NCBI GenBank assembly: GCA_036387135.1
Contig: DASVUH010000062.1
Location: 62,001-126,000, forward strand
From: JALZCH01 sp036387135
Lineage (GTDB): Bacteria > Acidobacteriota > Blastocatellia > Pyrinomonadales > Pyrinomonadaceae
Length of the DNA: 64,000 bases
Direction: 5' to 3'
The stretch's first letter is position 1; each line of letters opens with the position of its first letter. Both the position numbers and the translations under genes were made by a program. Below are positions 24,941 through 32,559 of this stretch, piece after piece. The notes beneath the pieces were generated by a model, which was given only the letters and a program-made list of their open reading frames with translations, was not told the DNA's origin and did no database searches.

Positions 24941-25084
24941 ATGGGAAAAGGCGATAAAAGAACACGGAAGGGCAAGATCGTAGCCGGGAGCTTCGGCAAA
25001 TCTCGTCCGAAAAAGAAAAACATTAAAAAAGCCGCGACAAACGAAACGGCGGCAAACGATAAGACTGAGGCGAAAGAGGCTTAG
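24941..25084 (+). CDS. 30S ribosomal protein Thx
   Basis: 47-residue basic protein starting at ATG 24941 after AGGAGAGA. The N-terminus MGKGDKRTRKGKIVAGSFGK, then SRPKKKN, matches Thx, a tiny 30S subunit protein first seen in Thermus (about 27 residues). Here an Ala/Glu/Lys-rich tail of ~18 residues is added. It sits within the nuo operon between nuoF and nuoG, an unexpected place for a ribosomal gene. Confidence 0.85.
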   Translation: MGKGDKRTRKGKIVAGSFGKSRPKKKNIKKAATNETAANDKTEAKEA

Positions 25085-25106
25085 TCTTTTAGAAAAGATT
25101 ATTTAA

Positions 25107-27410
25107 ATGTCTCAAGAATTAGTAAAAGTTACAATTAACGGAAACGAGTACGAAGTAGCAAAAGGCGCGCGTTTAATTGACGTTTGCCGCGAAAAGGAAT
25201 TCGGCATTCCGGCGTTTTGCTATTACTCGGATTTGGCTTTGCAGGCTTCGTGCCGGATGTGTCTGGTGCGAATCGAGAAAATGCCGAAGCTGCAAACTTC
25301 CTGCACAATCACCTGCACGGACGGAATGATCGTCACGACGCAAAGCGAGGAAATCGAAAAAGCGCAGCGTTCGATGCTCGAATTTTTGCTGGCAAATCAC
25401 CCGCTCGATTGTCCGATTTGCGACCGCGGCGGCGAATGCGAATTGCAGGAAATGGTGTTCGATTGGGGCGGTCTCGAAGAACGCTTTACCGAACGCAAGA
25501 ACGGCTATCCCGAAAAATATCTCTCGCCCGTTGTCGCCAACGATCAGCAGCGCTGCATTCTCTGCAAACGCTGCACGCGCGTTTGCGACGAGTGGATGGG
25601 CGAAGAAGCTATCGAAGCCGGAAATCGCGGCGTCAACACGGTTATCGGGACTTACACCGGCTGGCTCAATTGCTCGCAATGCGGAAACTGTATCGAAGTC
25701 TGCCCGACCGGAACTCTTTTGGACGGGACTTATCGCCACGAAGCCCGCCCTTGGGAATTGGATCAAACGGTTTCGACCTGCGGTTATTGTTCGGACGGCT
25801 GCCAATTGTCAATCGGCTCGCGCGGCGACGACGTTTTGCGAATCGTTGCCCGCGACCGTTATGTCAATGGTCATAACGGCGAGTTTCTTTGTATCAAAGG
25901 GCGTTTCGCTCATCATTTTGTCAATGATAAATCTCGCGTTAAAACGCCGATGATACGTTACAAAAAAGGCGGGCGGTTAATTCCGACTACCTGGGACGAA
26001 GCGATTGCTTTTGTCGCGGATAAGCTCAACGCGATTTACGAAGAAAACGGCGCGAATTCAATCGGCGTCATCGGCAGCCCGCGCCTGACAAACGAATCTT
26101 TGTTCACGCTGCGGAAATTTGCCGCTGAAGTTATTGAAACCGAAAATTATGCGATTGCCGATGCCAATGATTGGCGCGGATTTATCAAAAATTTATCCGC
26201 TCCGATTGCCACGCACCGTGATATTCGCCACGCTTCGACGCTTTTGCTGATCGGCGGAAACCCGAAAGAACGCCAGCCTTTGGCGGACAGACAGATTCGA
26301 CAATCGGTTCGCAACAACAAAGCGAATTTGATCGCCGTCAATCACACGCCGATTCGCACGGCGCGACTTGCGCAGCAATTCGTTCACGTCAACCAAAACT
26401 CGTACGACGCTTTCGTGTTGGCTTTGGCGGGCGAAATCGAAGATTCGGCGGCGGCGCAGAAACTTGGAATTGACGTTACGGAACTGACGGTAATTCGCGA
26501 TGTCATCAATCAATCGAGCGGCGATATTATAATACTTTTGGGCGACGATTTAAGCCCCGAAGCTCTCGCGGTTGCCGCCCAATTGCCGCTTCAGTTCCCC
26601 GAAAAGCGCGTTTTGCTCCATCCTTTGCCGCTTTACAACAACAGCGTCGGCGCGGCGGATATGGTTCCGGGCGGAAAAACCGTCGCCGAAGTTTTAAATA
26701 ATTCGCGCGCGCTTTACGTGTGCGGCAGCTTATTGCCGCAGCATTTGGATGAAGCCGCGCTCGGCAACATGGAATTCGTTGTCGTTCAAGAGCTTTTTGA
26801 AACAGACACAACTCAATATGCTGATGTAGTCCTTCCGGCGGCGAGCTTTGCCGAAAACGACGGGACTTTTACCAATAGCGGCGGACTCGTTCAGCGCGTT
26901 CGCCAATCGGTGACGCCGATTAATCAATCGAAACAGGATTGGGCAATTCTCTCGCTGCTTTCATACGAATTCGGTGTTGATTTCGGTTTCAATATGGCTG
27001 CGACTGCGGTTTTCCGCGAGCTTGCAGACACAGTTCCGGCGTATGCCGGGCTTCGTTATCCCGCGCTCAAAGACGAAACAAAGCCCGTTCAGGTCAAACA
27101 TCAAACCGTTGGACAGCAAAATCTGGCGGCTGAAATTCAAACGATGCGCTCGCGAGTCGAGGCTTTGAGCGAGACGCCGAGCAAAATCAACGAAGAGCCG
27201 CCAATCGGTTCGGAATTGCATAAACCGGGAACGATGACCGGCAAAACGCCGGAGTTTCAATATCTCTGGGACGGAAACCAAAAACCCGAAAACGTTCTGG
27301 TTTCGCCGCTTTATCAAATCGAGCGCGGGAACGGCACAGGCAAACGCGAGCATCAACTGTCGCAAATTGCCGACCGGGAAAGCGGAATGGGCGCGATGCC
27401 CGTCAAATAA
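25107..27410 (+). CDS. nuoG: NADH-quinone oxidoreductase subunit G
   Basis: 767 residues, the largest peripheral subunit. N-terminal [2Fe-2S] domain (Cys pattern in PAFCYYSDL and ASCRMCLV, about 35-70), the His/Cys3 motif HPLDCPICDRGGEC (about 97-110), and two [4Fe-4S] motifs CILCKRCTRVC and CSQCGNCIEVC (about 150-200). A molybdopterin-oxidoreductase-like domain then opens with STCGYCSDGCQL, supplying the N4/N7-type Cys set. It ends with a ~90-residue tail (QNLAAEIQTMRSRVEALSE...) not usual for NuoG. Followed by a terminator-like hairpin before nuoH. Confidence 0.97.
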   Translation: MSQELVKVTINGNEYEVAKGARLIDVCREKEFGIPAFCYYSDLALQASCRMCLVRIEKMPKLQTSCTITCTDGMIVTTQSEEIEKAQRSMLEFLLANHPLDCPICDRGGECELQEMVFDWGGLEERFTERKNGYPEKYLSPVVANDQQRCILCKRCTRVCDEWMGEEAIEAGNRGVNTVIGTYTGWLNCSQCGNCIEVCPTGTLLDGTYRHEARPWELDQTVSTCGYCSDGCQLSIGSRGDDVLRIVARDRYVNGHNGEFLCIKGRFAHHFVNDKSRVKTPMIRYKKGGRLIPTTWDEAIAFVADKLNAIYEENGANSIGVIGSPRLTNESLFTLRKFAAEVIETENYAIADANDWRGFIKNLSAPIATHRDIRHASTLLLIGGNPKERQPLADRQIRQSVRNNKANLIAVNHTPIRTARLAQQFVHVNQNSYDAFVLALAGEIEDSAAAQKLGIDVTELTVIRDVINQSSGDIIILLGDDLSPEALAVAAQLPLQFPEKRVLLHPLPLYNNSVGAADMVPGGKTVAEVLNNSRALYVCGSLLPQHLDEAALGNMEFVVVQELFETDTTQYADVVLPAASFAENDGTFTNSGGLVQRVRQSVTPINQSKQDWAILSLLSYEFGVDFGFNMAATAVFRELADTVPAYAGLRYPALKDETKPVQVKHQTVGQQNLAAEIQTMRSRVEALSETPSKINEEPPIGSELHKPGTMTGKTPEFQYLWDGNQKPENVLVSPLYQIERGNGTGKREHQLSQIADRESGMGAMPVK

Positions 27411-27426
27411 ACGTTGTTTTGTACAA

Positions 27427-27450
27427 AAGCGGGCTGTAAAATGCCCGCTT
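27427..27450 (+). terminator. hairpin between nuoG and nuoH
   Basis: AAGCGGGC (27427-27434) pairs with GCCCGCTT (27443-27450), a GC-rich 8-bp stem with an 8-base loop. The T tract is weak, so partial termination or mRNA processing between the dehydrogenase and membrane-arm modules is more likely than full termination. Confidence 0.5.
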
Positions 27451-27470
27451 TAAACTAAAATTAATCTTTT

Positions 27471-28577
27471 ATGGATTTAACCAGCGCCGCAGTTTATTTT
27501 CTTATAAAATTTGCCGCTTGCTTTTTAGCTTTCAACGCCGTTTTGATGGTTGTTGCCTACACGGTTTTGGCGGAACGCAAAGTTCTGGGCTGGATTCAAG
27601 GGCGCATCGGACCTAATCGCGTCGGACCCTGGGGAATGATGCAGCCGTTTGCAGACCTCCTCAAATTCATTTTTAAAGAAGACATTGTTCCCGACAAATC
27701 AACGCGCTTTGTTTATTTTCTCGCGCCGCTGATCGCTTTGATCTGCGCGCTGCTGCCGATGGTAGTTTATCCGTTTGGACCGAACGTTGATTTAACCTCG
27801 CTCGGTTTGAAGGATATTCCTTACGCCGGACAATATTTAAGCTCGTTTCCGCTTGCCATCGCGCGTTTCGACGTTTCGCTGCTTTATGTTTTGGCGATTA
27901 CGTCAATCGGCGTTTATGGAATCGCCCTCGCGGGTTGGTCTTCAAACAATAAATACAGCTTGATGGGCGGACTTCGCGCGTCGGCTCAAATGATTTCTTA
28001 CGAACTGTCAATGGGGATGTCCGTGATCGGCGTCGTCATTTTAGCCGGTTCGCTCGACGTTTTTACGATTGTCGAAAGGCAAACCGTAAGTTGGGGCGGC
28101 TTTTTACCGGGCTGGTACATCATCCCGCAGTTTTTGGGATTCATCGTGTTTTTGATTTCCGCTTTCGCCGAAACAAACCGCGTTCCGTTTGATTTGCCCG
28201 AAGCCGAAACCGAATTGGTCGCGGGTTTTCACACCGAATACAGCGCGCTCAAATTTGCGCTGTTTTTCATGGCGGAATACGTCAATATGTTCACGGTTTC
28301 CGCGATGTGTACGACATTATTTTTAGGCGGTTGGCACGTTCCCGGTCTTTCGCATCTGGTTGCTTACGGCTCGATTCCCTATGCAATTATTAGCATGGTA
28401 GCGTTTTTCGCTAAAATTTTCGGTTTTCTTTTCTTTTACATTTGGGTTCGCGGCAGCCTTCCGCGTTTTCGTTTTGACCAGTTGATGAATTTCGGGTGGA
28501 AATTCCTGCTGCCCGCAGCTATTTTGAATGTCGTTTTGACAATTACCTTTGTTTTCATTTTAAACGCTTCGAGATAA
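27471..28577 (+). CDS. nuoH: NADH-quinone oxidoreductase subunit H
   Basis: 368 residues, eight or so transmembrane helices; joins the quinone pocket to the membrane arm. Signature strings: VLAERKVLGWIQGRIGPNRV (about 31-50), ETNRVPFDLPEAETELVAGF in the loop that contacts the peripheral arm, and WVRGSLPRFRFDQLM near the C-terminus. Full length. The next gene begins seven bases on and is nuoJ, not nuoI. Confidence 0.98.
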   Translation: MDLTSAAVYFLIKFAACFLAFNAVLMVVAYTVLAERKVLGWIQGRIGPNRVGPWGMMQPFADLLKFIFKEDIVPDKSTRFVYFLAPLIALICALLPMVVYPFGPNVDLTSLGLKDIPYAGQYLSSFPLAIARFDVSLLYVLAITSIGVYGIALAGWSSNNKYSLMGGLRASAQMISYELSMGMSVIGVVILAGSLDVFTIVERQTVSWGGFLPGWYIIPQFLGFIVFLISAFAETNRVPFDLPEAETELVAGFHTEYSALKFALFFMAEYVNMFTVSAMCTTLFLGGWHVPGLSHLVAYGSIPYAIISMVAFFAKIFGFLFFYIWVRGSLPRFRFDQLMNFGWKFLLPAAILNVVLTITFVFILNASR

Positions 28578-28583
28578 TTAAAG

Positions 28584-29147
28584 ATGCTTGAAACTGCTGC
28601 ATTTATTGTTTTTGCCGGATTGGCAATCGGCTGCGCGCTGGCAGTCGTTTTGCAGCGCAATCCGCTCTACAGCGCGATTTCCCTAATCGGCGTTTTCATC
28701 GCGCTCGCTTCGCTTTACGTGATGCTCGCGTCGCCGTTTATCGCCGCCGTGCAAATTATAGTTTACGCCGGCGCGATTATGGTTCTGGTCGTCTTCGTCA
28801 TTATGCTTTTAAACGTCGAAGAAGATGTATTTTCGACAAAACGATTGAAATCGCTCGGTGCAATCGGCGCTGTAATGGGCTTGGCGCTCGCCGCGCAAGC
28901 TCTTTTTATTTTTTACGCGGTTAATCGCGGGCTGCCGAACAATGCCGCCGCAACCGATAATCCGACAATGGGATTGCCGTTTGAAATCGGCAAATCGCTG
29001 TTCACATCGTATTTGCTGCCGTTTGAAGTAACAGGCGTGCTGCTTTTAATGGCGATTGTCGGAGCGATGATGCTGTCGCGACGCTTGCAGACACAAAAAT
29101 TAGAAGAAGTTGTGGAAGAGGAAAGAGAACGCCATCACGATAATTGA
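28584..29147 (+). CDS. nuoJ: NADH-quinone oxidoreductase subunit J
   Basis: 187 residues with five predicted membrane helices. Signature strings: NPLYSAISLIGVFIALASLY, and VQIIVYAGAIMVLVVFVIML with the conserved Tyr/Gly of the pi-bulge helix (about 52-72). The C-terminus is charged (KLEEVVEEERERHHDN). It follows nuoH with a 6-base gap, which leaves no room for nuoI. A Uma2 gene follows instead of nuoK. Confidence 0.96.
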   Translation: MLETAAFIVFAGLAIGCALAVVLQRNPLYSAISLIGVFIALASLYVMLASPFIAAVQIIVYAGAIMVLVVFVIMLLNVEEDVFSTKRLKSLGAIGAVMGLALAAQALFIFYAVNRGLPNNAAATDNPTMGLPFEIGKSLFTSYLLPFEVTGVLLLMAIVGAMMLSRRLQTQKLEEVVEEERERHHDN

Positions 29148-29168
29148 CACGTTTAAAAAACTTTGCTG

Positions 29169-29819
29169 ATGATTTCCCTTGAGCAAATTCTGCAAATGCC
29201 GAACGCCGCAATTCTGGCGGAACAGGTAAAATCCGCGCTCGAAGCAGAACAAGCTAAACGAAGGCATTTTTACGAAATCATCGAAGAAAACAAAAAAATG
29301 GAGTTCATTAACGGCGAAATCATTTTTCATTCGCCCGTTAAGATTGAACACAATACGGCAACGGGTTTTATTTATCAGCTTTTGAACACATTCGTTTTGA
29401 AAAATGATTTAGGTTTCGTCGGCTTTGAGAAGATTTTGATTTCGCTGACGCGGAACGATTACGAACCGGACATTTGTTTTTTCGGCAAATCGAAAGCGGC
29501 GAAATTCAAAAAAGGACAGATGAAATTTCCCGCGCCGGATTTTATCGTCGAGGTTTTATCGGGTTCAACCGCGAAACGCGACCGCGAGACGAAGTTTCAG
29601 GATTATGCGGCGCACGGAGTCGCCGAATATTGGATTGTTGACCCGGACAAAGAAACAATCGAGCAATTCGTTTTACAAACGGGCGAGTACGAGCTTTTAT
29701 TAAAGACTAAAGACGGCGCGCTCAGCAGCTTTGTTTTACCGGAATTTTCAATCCCGGTGCGCGCAGTTTTTGATAAAAAGACAAATTTAGAAGCGCTCGC
29801 TCGTTTGTTTGCGCAATAA
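29169..29819 (+). CDS. Uma2-family (DUF820) restriction-nuclease-like protein
   Basis: 216 residues from ATG 29169; an upstream TTG at 29163 is possible. The fold is of the PD-(D/E)xK type. The family pattern is clear: MEFINGEIIFHSPVK, YEPDICFFGKSK (the PD acid), then APDFIVEVLSGSTAKRD (the ExV-like acid) and HGVAEYWIVDPDKETIE. These genes are often present in many copies in a genome and are of unknown biology. Its position inside the nuo operon, between nuoJ and nuoK, is odd, and whether it is co-transcribed passively or functionally tied is unknown. Confidence 0.85.
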   Translation: MISLEQILQMPNAAILAEQVKSALEAEQAKRRHFYEIIEENKKMEFINGEIIFHSPVKIEHNTATGFIYQLLNTFVLKNDLGFVGFEKILISLTRNDYEPDICFFGKSKAAKFKKGQMKFPAPDFIVEVLSGSTAKRDRETKFQDYAAHGVAEYWIVDPDKETIEQFVLQTGEYELLLKTKDGALSSFVLPEFSIPVRAVFDKKTNLEALARLFAQ

Positions 29820-29824
29820 TTTTT

Positions 29825-30130
29825 ATGGTTCCAAGTCTTGCACTTTATTTAACGCTTTCGGGCATTTTGTTCGCCATCGGCGCGTTCGGCGTGGTTTACA
29901 AACGCAACGCCATCGGAATGTTTATGTGCATCGAGCTGATGCTCAATTCCGTTAATCTGACGTTCGTCGCGTTTTCGCGTTTTTTTAACGACACGACCGG
30001 ACAGATGTTCGTTTTCGTCGTGATGTGCGTCGCGGCAGCCGAGGCAGCAGTCGGACTCGGTATTATCATTGCGATTTTCCGCAACCGCGAATCGCTCGAC
30101 GTTGACGAAGCCAGCATTTTGAGAAATTAG
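29825..30130 (+). CDS. nuoK: NADH-quinone oxidoreductase subunit K
   Basis: 101 residues with three transmembrane helices; MrpC-like subunit. Conserved acidic residues sit in the helices at CIELMLNSVNLTFVAFSRF (about 37-55) and AAAEAAVGLGIIIAIFRNR (about 71-89). Full length for the family. It follows the Uma2 gene by 5 bases and is separated from nuoL by a heptamer palindrome. Confidence 0.97.
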   Translation: MVPSLALYLTLSGILFAIGAFGVVYKRNAIGMFMCIELMLNSVNLTFVAFSRFFNDTTGQMFVFVVMCVAAAEAAVGLGIIIAIFRNRESLDVDEASILRN

Positions 30131-30203
30131 TAAATCGTGAATCGTCAATCGTAAATAGTTTTTTGTTCGCCGCGATTCACGATTCACCGTTCGCGATTCA
30201 CTT
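30131..30203. repeat. heptamer palindrome between nuoK and nuoL (AATCGTG/CGATTCA)
   Basis: AATCGTG, AATCGTC, AATCGTA units start just after the nuoK stop; CGATTCA units answer up to five bases before the nuoL ATG at 30208. Several units are mutated. It is a third palindrome-type break in the nuo operon, after the nuoC/nuoD palindrome and the nuoG/nuoH hairpin. Confidence 0.85.
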
Positions 30204-30207
30204 TGAA

Positions 30208-32553
30208 ATGATTGAGAACAATTATTTAAGTCTGATTATTTTTGCGCCGCTTTTGGGCGCGGTCATCAATTGGCTGTTCGGGAAACGAATGAACAGCGAA
30301 GCCTTTAGCGGCACGGTCGCCTGCGCCGCCGTCGGCGTTTCCTGCGTGGTCGCGTTTATGGCTGCTTTCGGCATCGGAACGCCGCATCAGGGCGCGCTCA
30401 TTTCGACGACGCCGGTTTTTGACCAGATTTGGACGTGGATTGAGGTCGGGCGTTTTCGCGCGGATTTCGGCTTGGCGATGGATCGTTTGAGCGCCATTTA
30501 CGCTTGTTTTATCACATTCGTCGCGCTGCTGATTCACATTTTCGCCACCGGCTATATGCACGGCGACAAAGGTTTTTATCGCTTTTTCGCGTATTTGAAC
30601 CTGTTTATGTTCTCAATGCTGACGCTCGTTTTAGGCGACAACTTTTTGCTGATGTTCGTCGGCTGGGAAGGCGTCGGTTTGTGTTCGTTTCTGCTCATCG
30701 GTTATTACCTCAAACGCGACGAAGCGCGCCGCGCCGCAAAAAAAGCGTTTGTGATGAACCGCATCGGCGACTGGGGCGTGTTGATGGGTGTTTTGCTGGT
30801 CTTTTTTATGACCGGCTCGATCTCGTTTTTTGACAAACCGGAAATGCCTTCCGCGCTCGGTCAAATCGCCGCAATGTCCGCCGATCCATTCACTTGGGGC
30901 GCGATTTTCGCGGGCGGAATCACTTCAATCGCAGTTTTATTGTTTATCGGCGCGACGGGAAAATCGGCTCAGATTCCGCTTTTTACGTGGCTGCCGGATG
31001 CAATGGCTGGTCCGACTCCGGTTTCGGCTTTGATTCATGCAGCGACGATGGTCACGGCGGGCGTTTATATGGTCGTCCGCTGCAACGCGATTTTCCAAAA
31101 CGCGCCGACGGCAATGTTTATCGTCGCCATTATCGGCGCTGCGACGGCAATTTTTGCGGCGACAATCGGTTTGGCGCAAAACGACATTAAAAAAGTCCTC
31201 GCTTATTCGACGGTTTCGCAGCTCGGTTATATGTTTCTGGCGTGCGGCGTCGGCGCGTTTATCGCGGCGATTTTCCACGTAATGACGCACGCATTTTTCA
31301 AAGCTCTTTTGTTTTTGGGTTCGGGTTCGGTGATTCACGGAATGCACCACGAACAGGATATGCGGCGAATGGGCAATTTGAAAAAATATATGCCCATCAC
31401 GCACATCACGATGCTTTTGGGCTGGCTGGCGATTTGCGGAATCGCGCCCTGGGCTGGATTTTTCTCGAAAGACGAGATTTTATATAAAACTTTCAGCGCG
31501 CACGGTTTACCCGCAGGCTGGAATTACGTTTTGTGGGGCGTCGGGCTTTTCACCGCCGTTTTAACCGCCGTTTATATGACGCGCCTAATGGCGATGACAT
31601 TTTGGACGGGCGAGCGTTTCGGCGACGCGGCGGTTGCAGACGGAAGCCACAAACACGAAGGCGCGGATGCAGAAGAATTGGCGCACGCACGCGGCGACGC
31701 GCACGACGCGGCTGATTTACCGCATCACGATGACGAAGATGAAGACGAAGAACATCATCATCTGCCGCACGATTTCAAACCGCACGAATCGCCCGCAGTG
31801 ATGTGGGTTCCGCTTGCGGTTTTGGCTGTTCTTTCGACTGTCGGCGGTCTGGTCGGAATTCCCTATGCGATTAGCTCGATGATCGGCGCAGGCGACATAA
31901 ATGTTTTTGAGCATACGCTCGAACCCGTAATTGCCAAAGTCGGCGTGCCGCACAAAGCCACGACGCACGGCGTAACATCGCCCGTTTCGACGGCAGGCGA
32001 TCACAGCGAAACTGCAAACTCTTCGCATCCGACAAGCGAACCCGGACACGCACCCATTGCGACGACCGAGCCGAAAGCCGATTCGCATGCGACGACCGCC
32101 GCAAGCGAGCATTCAACCGCAGGCGAACACGCCGCCGGAGCGCATTCGCCCGAAGAAATCAGAACCGAAAGATTGCTCGCTTTGCTTTCTTTGGCATTAG
32201 CCGCCGCCGGAATCGGAATCGGTATTGCTGTTTTCCGCAAAAACCCTTTGCTCAAAATGCCTTCTCTTTTTGAAAACAAATGGTATGTTGACGAGGTTTA
32301 CAACCGGGGCATTGTTGATCCGATTGCAGCGGGTTCGCGCGAAGGTTTGTGGAAGATTTTCGATGTGGGAATCATTGACGGAATCGTCAATGGTTTGGGC
32401 AGATTTATGGCTGACTTCGGCGACATTGTGCGCCGCGTTCAAGTCGGTTTTGTGCGCTCGTATGCTGCGGTTATCCTGCTCGGCGCATTGATTGTCATCG
32501 GTTATTTTATTTATTACGGCGCAAAGCTGATTAACGCCGCTCCGCTCAGATAA
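30208..32553 (+). CDS. nuoL: NADH-quinone oxidoreductase subunit L
   Basis: 781 residues, antiporter-like subunit with about 16 membrane helices, including the lateral-helix region at the end. Motifs: MFVGWEGVGLCSFLLIGYY, TGKSAQIPLFTWLPDAMAGP and THAFFKALLFLGSGSVIHG. A long hydrophilic insertion (about 475-530) is rich in His/Asp/Glu (DLPHHDDEDEDEEHHHLPHD), and a second Thr/His/Ser-rich segment lies near residues 585-645. Both are unusual for NuoL and may bind metal or simply be loops. ATG 30208 is preferred over 30163, which lies in the palindrome. Confidence 0.95.
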   Translation: MIENNYLSLIIFAPLLGAVINWLFGKRMNSEAFSGTVACAAVGVSCVVAFMAAFGIGTPHQGALISTTPVFDQIWTWIEVGRFRADFGLAMDRLSAIYACFITFVALLIHIFATGYMHGDKGFYRFFAYLNLFMFSMLTLVLGDNFLLMFVGWEGVGLCSFLLIGYYLKRDEARRAAKKAFVMNRIGDWGVLMGVLLVFFMTGSISFFDKPEMPSALGQIAAMSADPFTWGAIFAGGITSIAVLLFIGATGKSAQIPLFTWLPDAMAGPTPVSALIHAATMVTAGVYMVVRCNAIFQNAPTAMFIVAIIGAATAIFAATIGLAQNDIKKVLAYSTVSQLGYMFLACGVGAFIAAIFHVMTHAFFKALLFLGSGSVIHGMHHEQDMRRMGNLKKYMPITHITMLLGWLAICGIAPWAGFFSKDEILYKTFSAHGLPAGWNYVLWGVGLFTAVLTAVYMTRLMAMTFWTGERFGDAAVADGSHKHEGADAEELAHARGDAHDAADLPHHDDEDEDEEHHHLPHDFKPHESPAVMWVPLAVLAVLSTVGGLVGIPYAISSMIGAGDINVFEHTLEPVIAKVGVPHKATTHGVTSPVSTAGDHSETANSSHPTSEPGHAPIATTEPKADSHATTAASEHSTAGEHAAGAHSPEEIRTERLLALLSLALAAAGIGIGIAVFRKNPLLKMPSLFENKWYVDEVYNRGIVDPIAAGSREGLWKIFDVGIIDGIVNGLGRFMADFGDIVRRVQVGFVRSYAAVILLGALIVIGYFIYYGAKLINAAPLR

Positions 32554-32559
32554 TTAAAA

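Noticed and set aside
30163..30207. Upstream extension of NuoL to 30163
   Set aside because: It lies in the heptamer palindrome and would encode a polar stretch before the first membrane helix.
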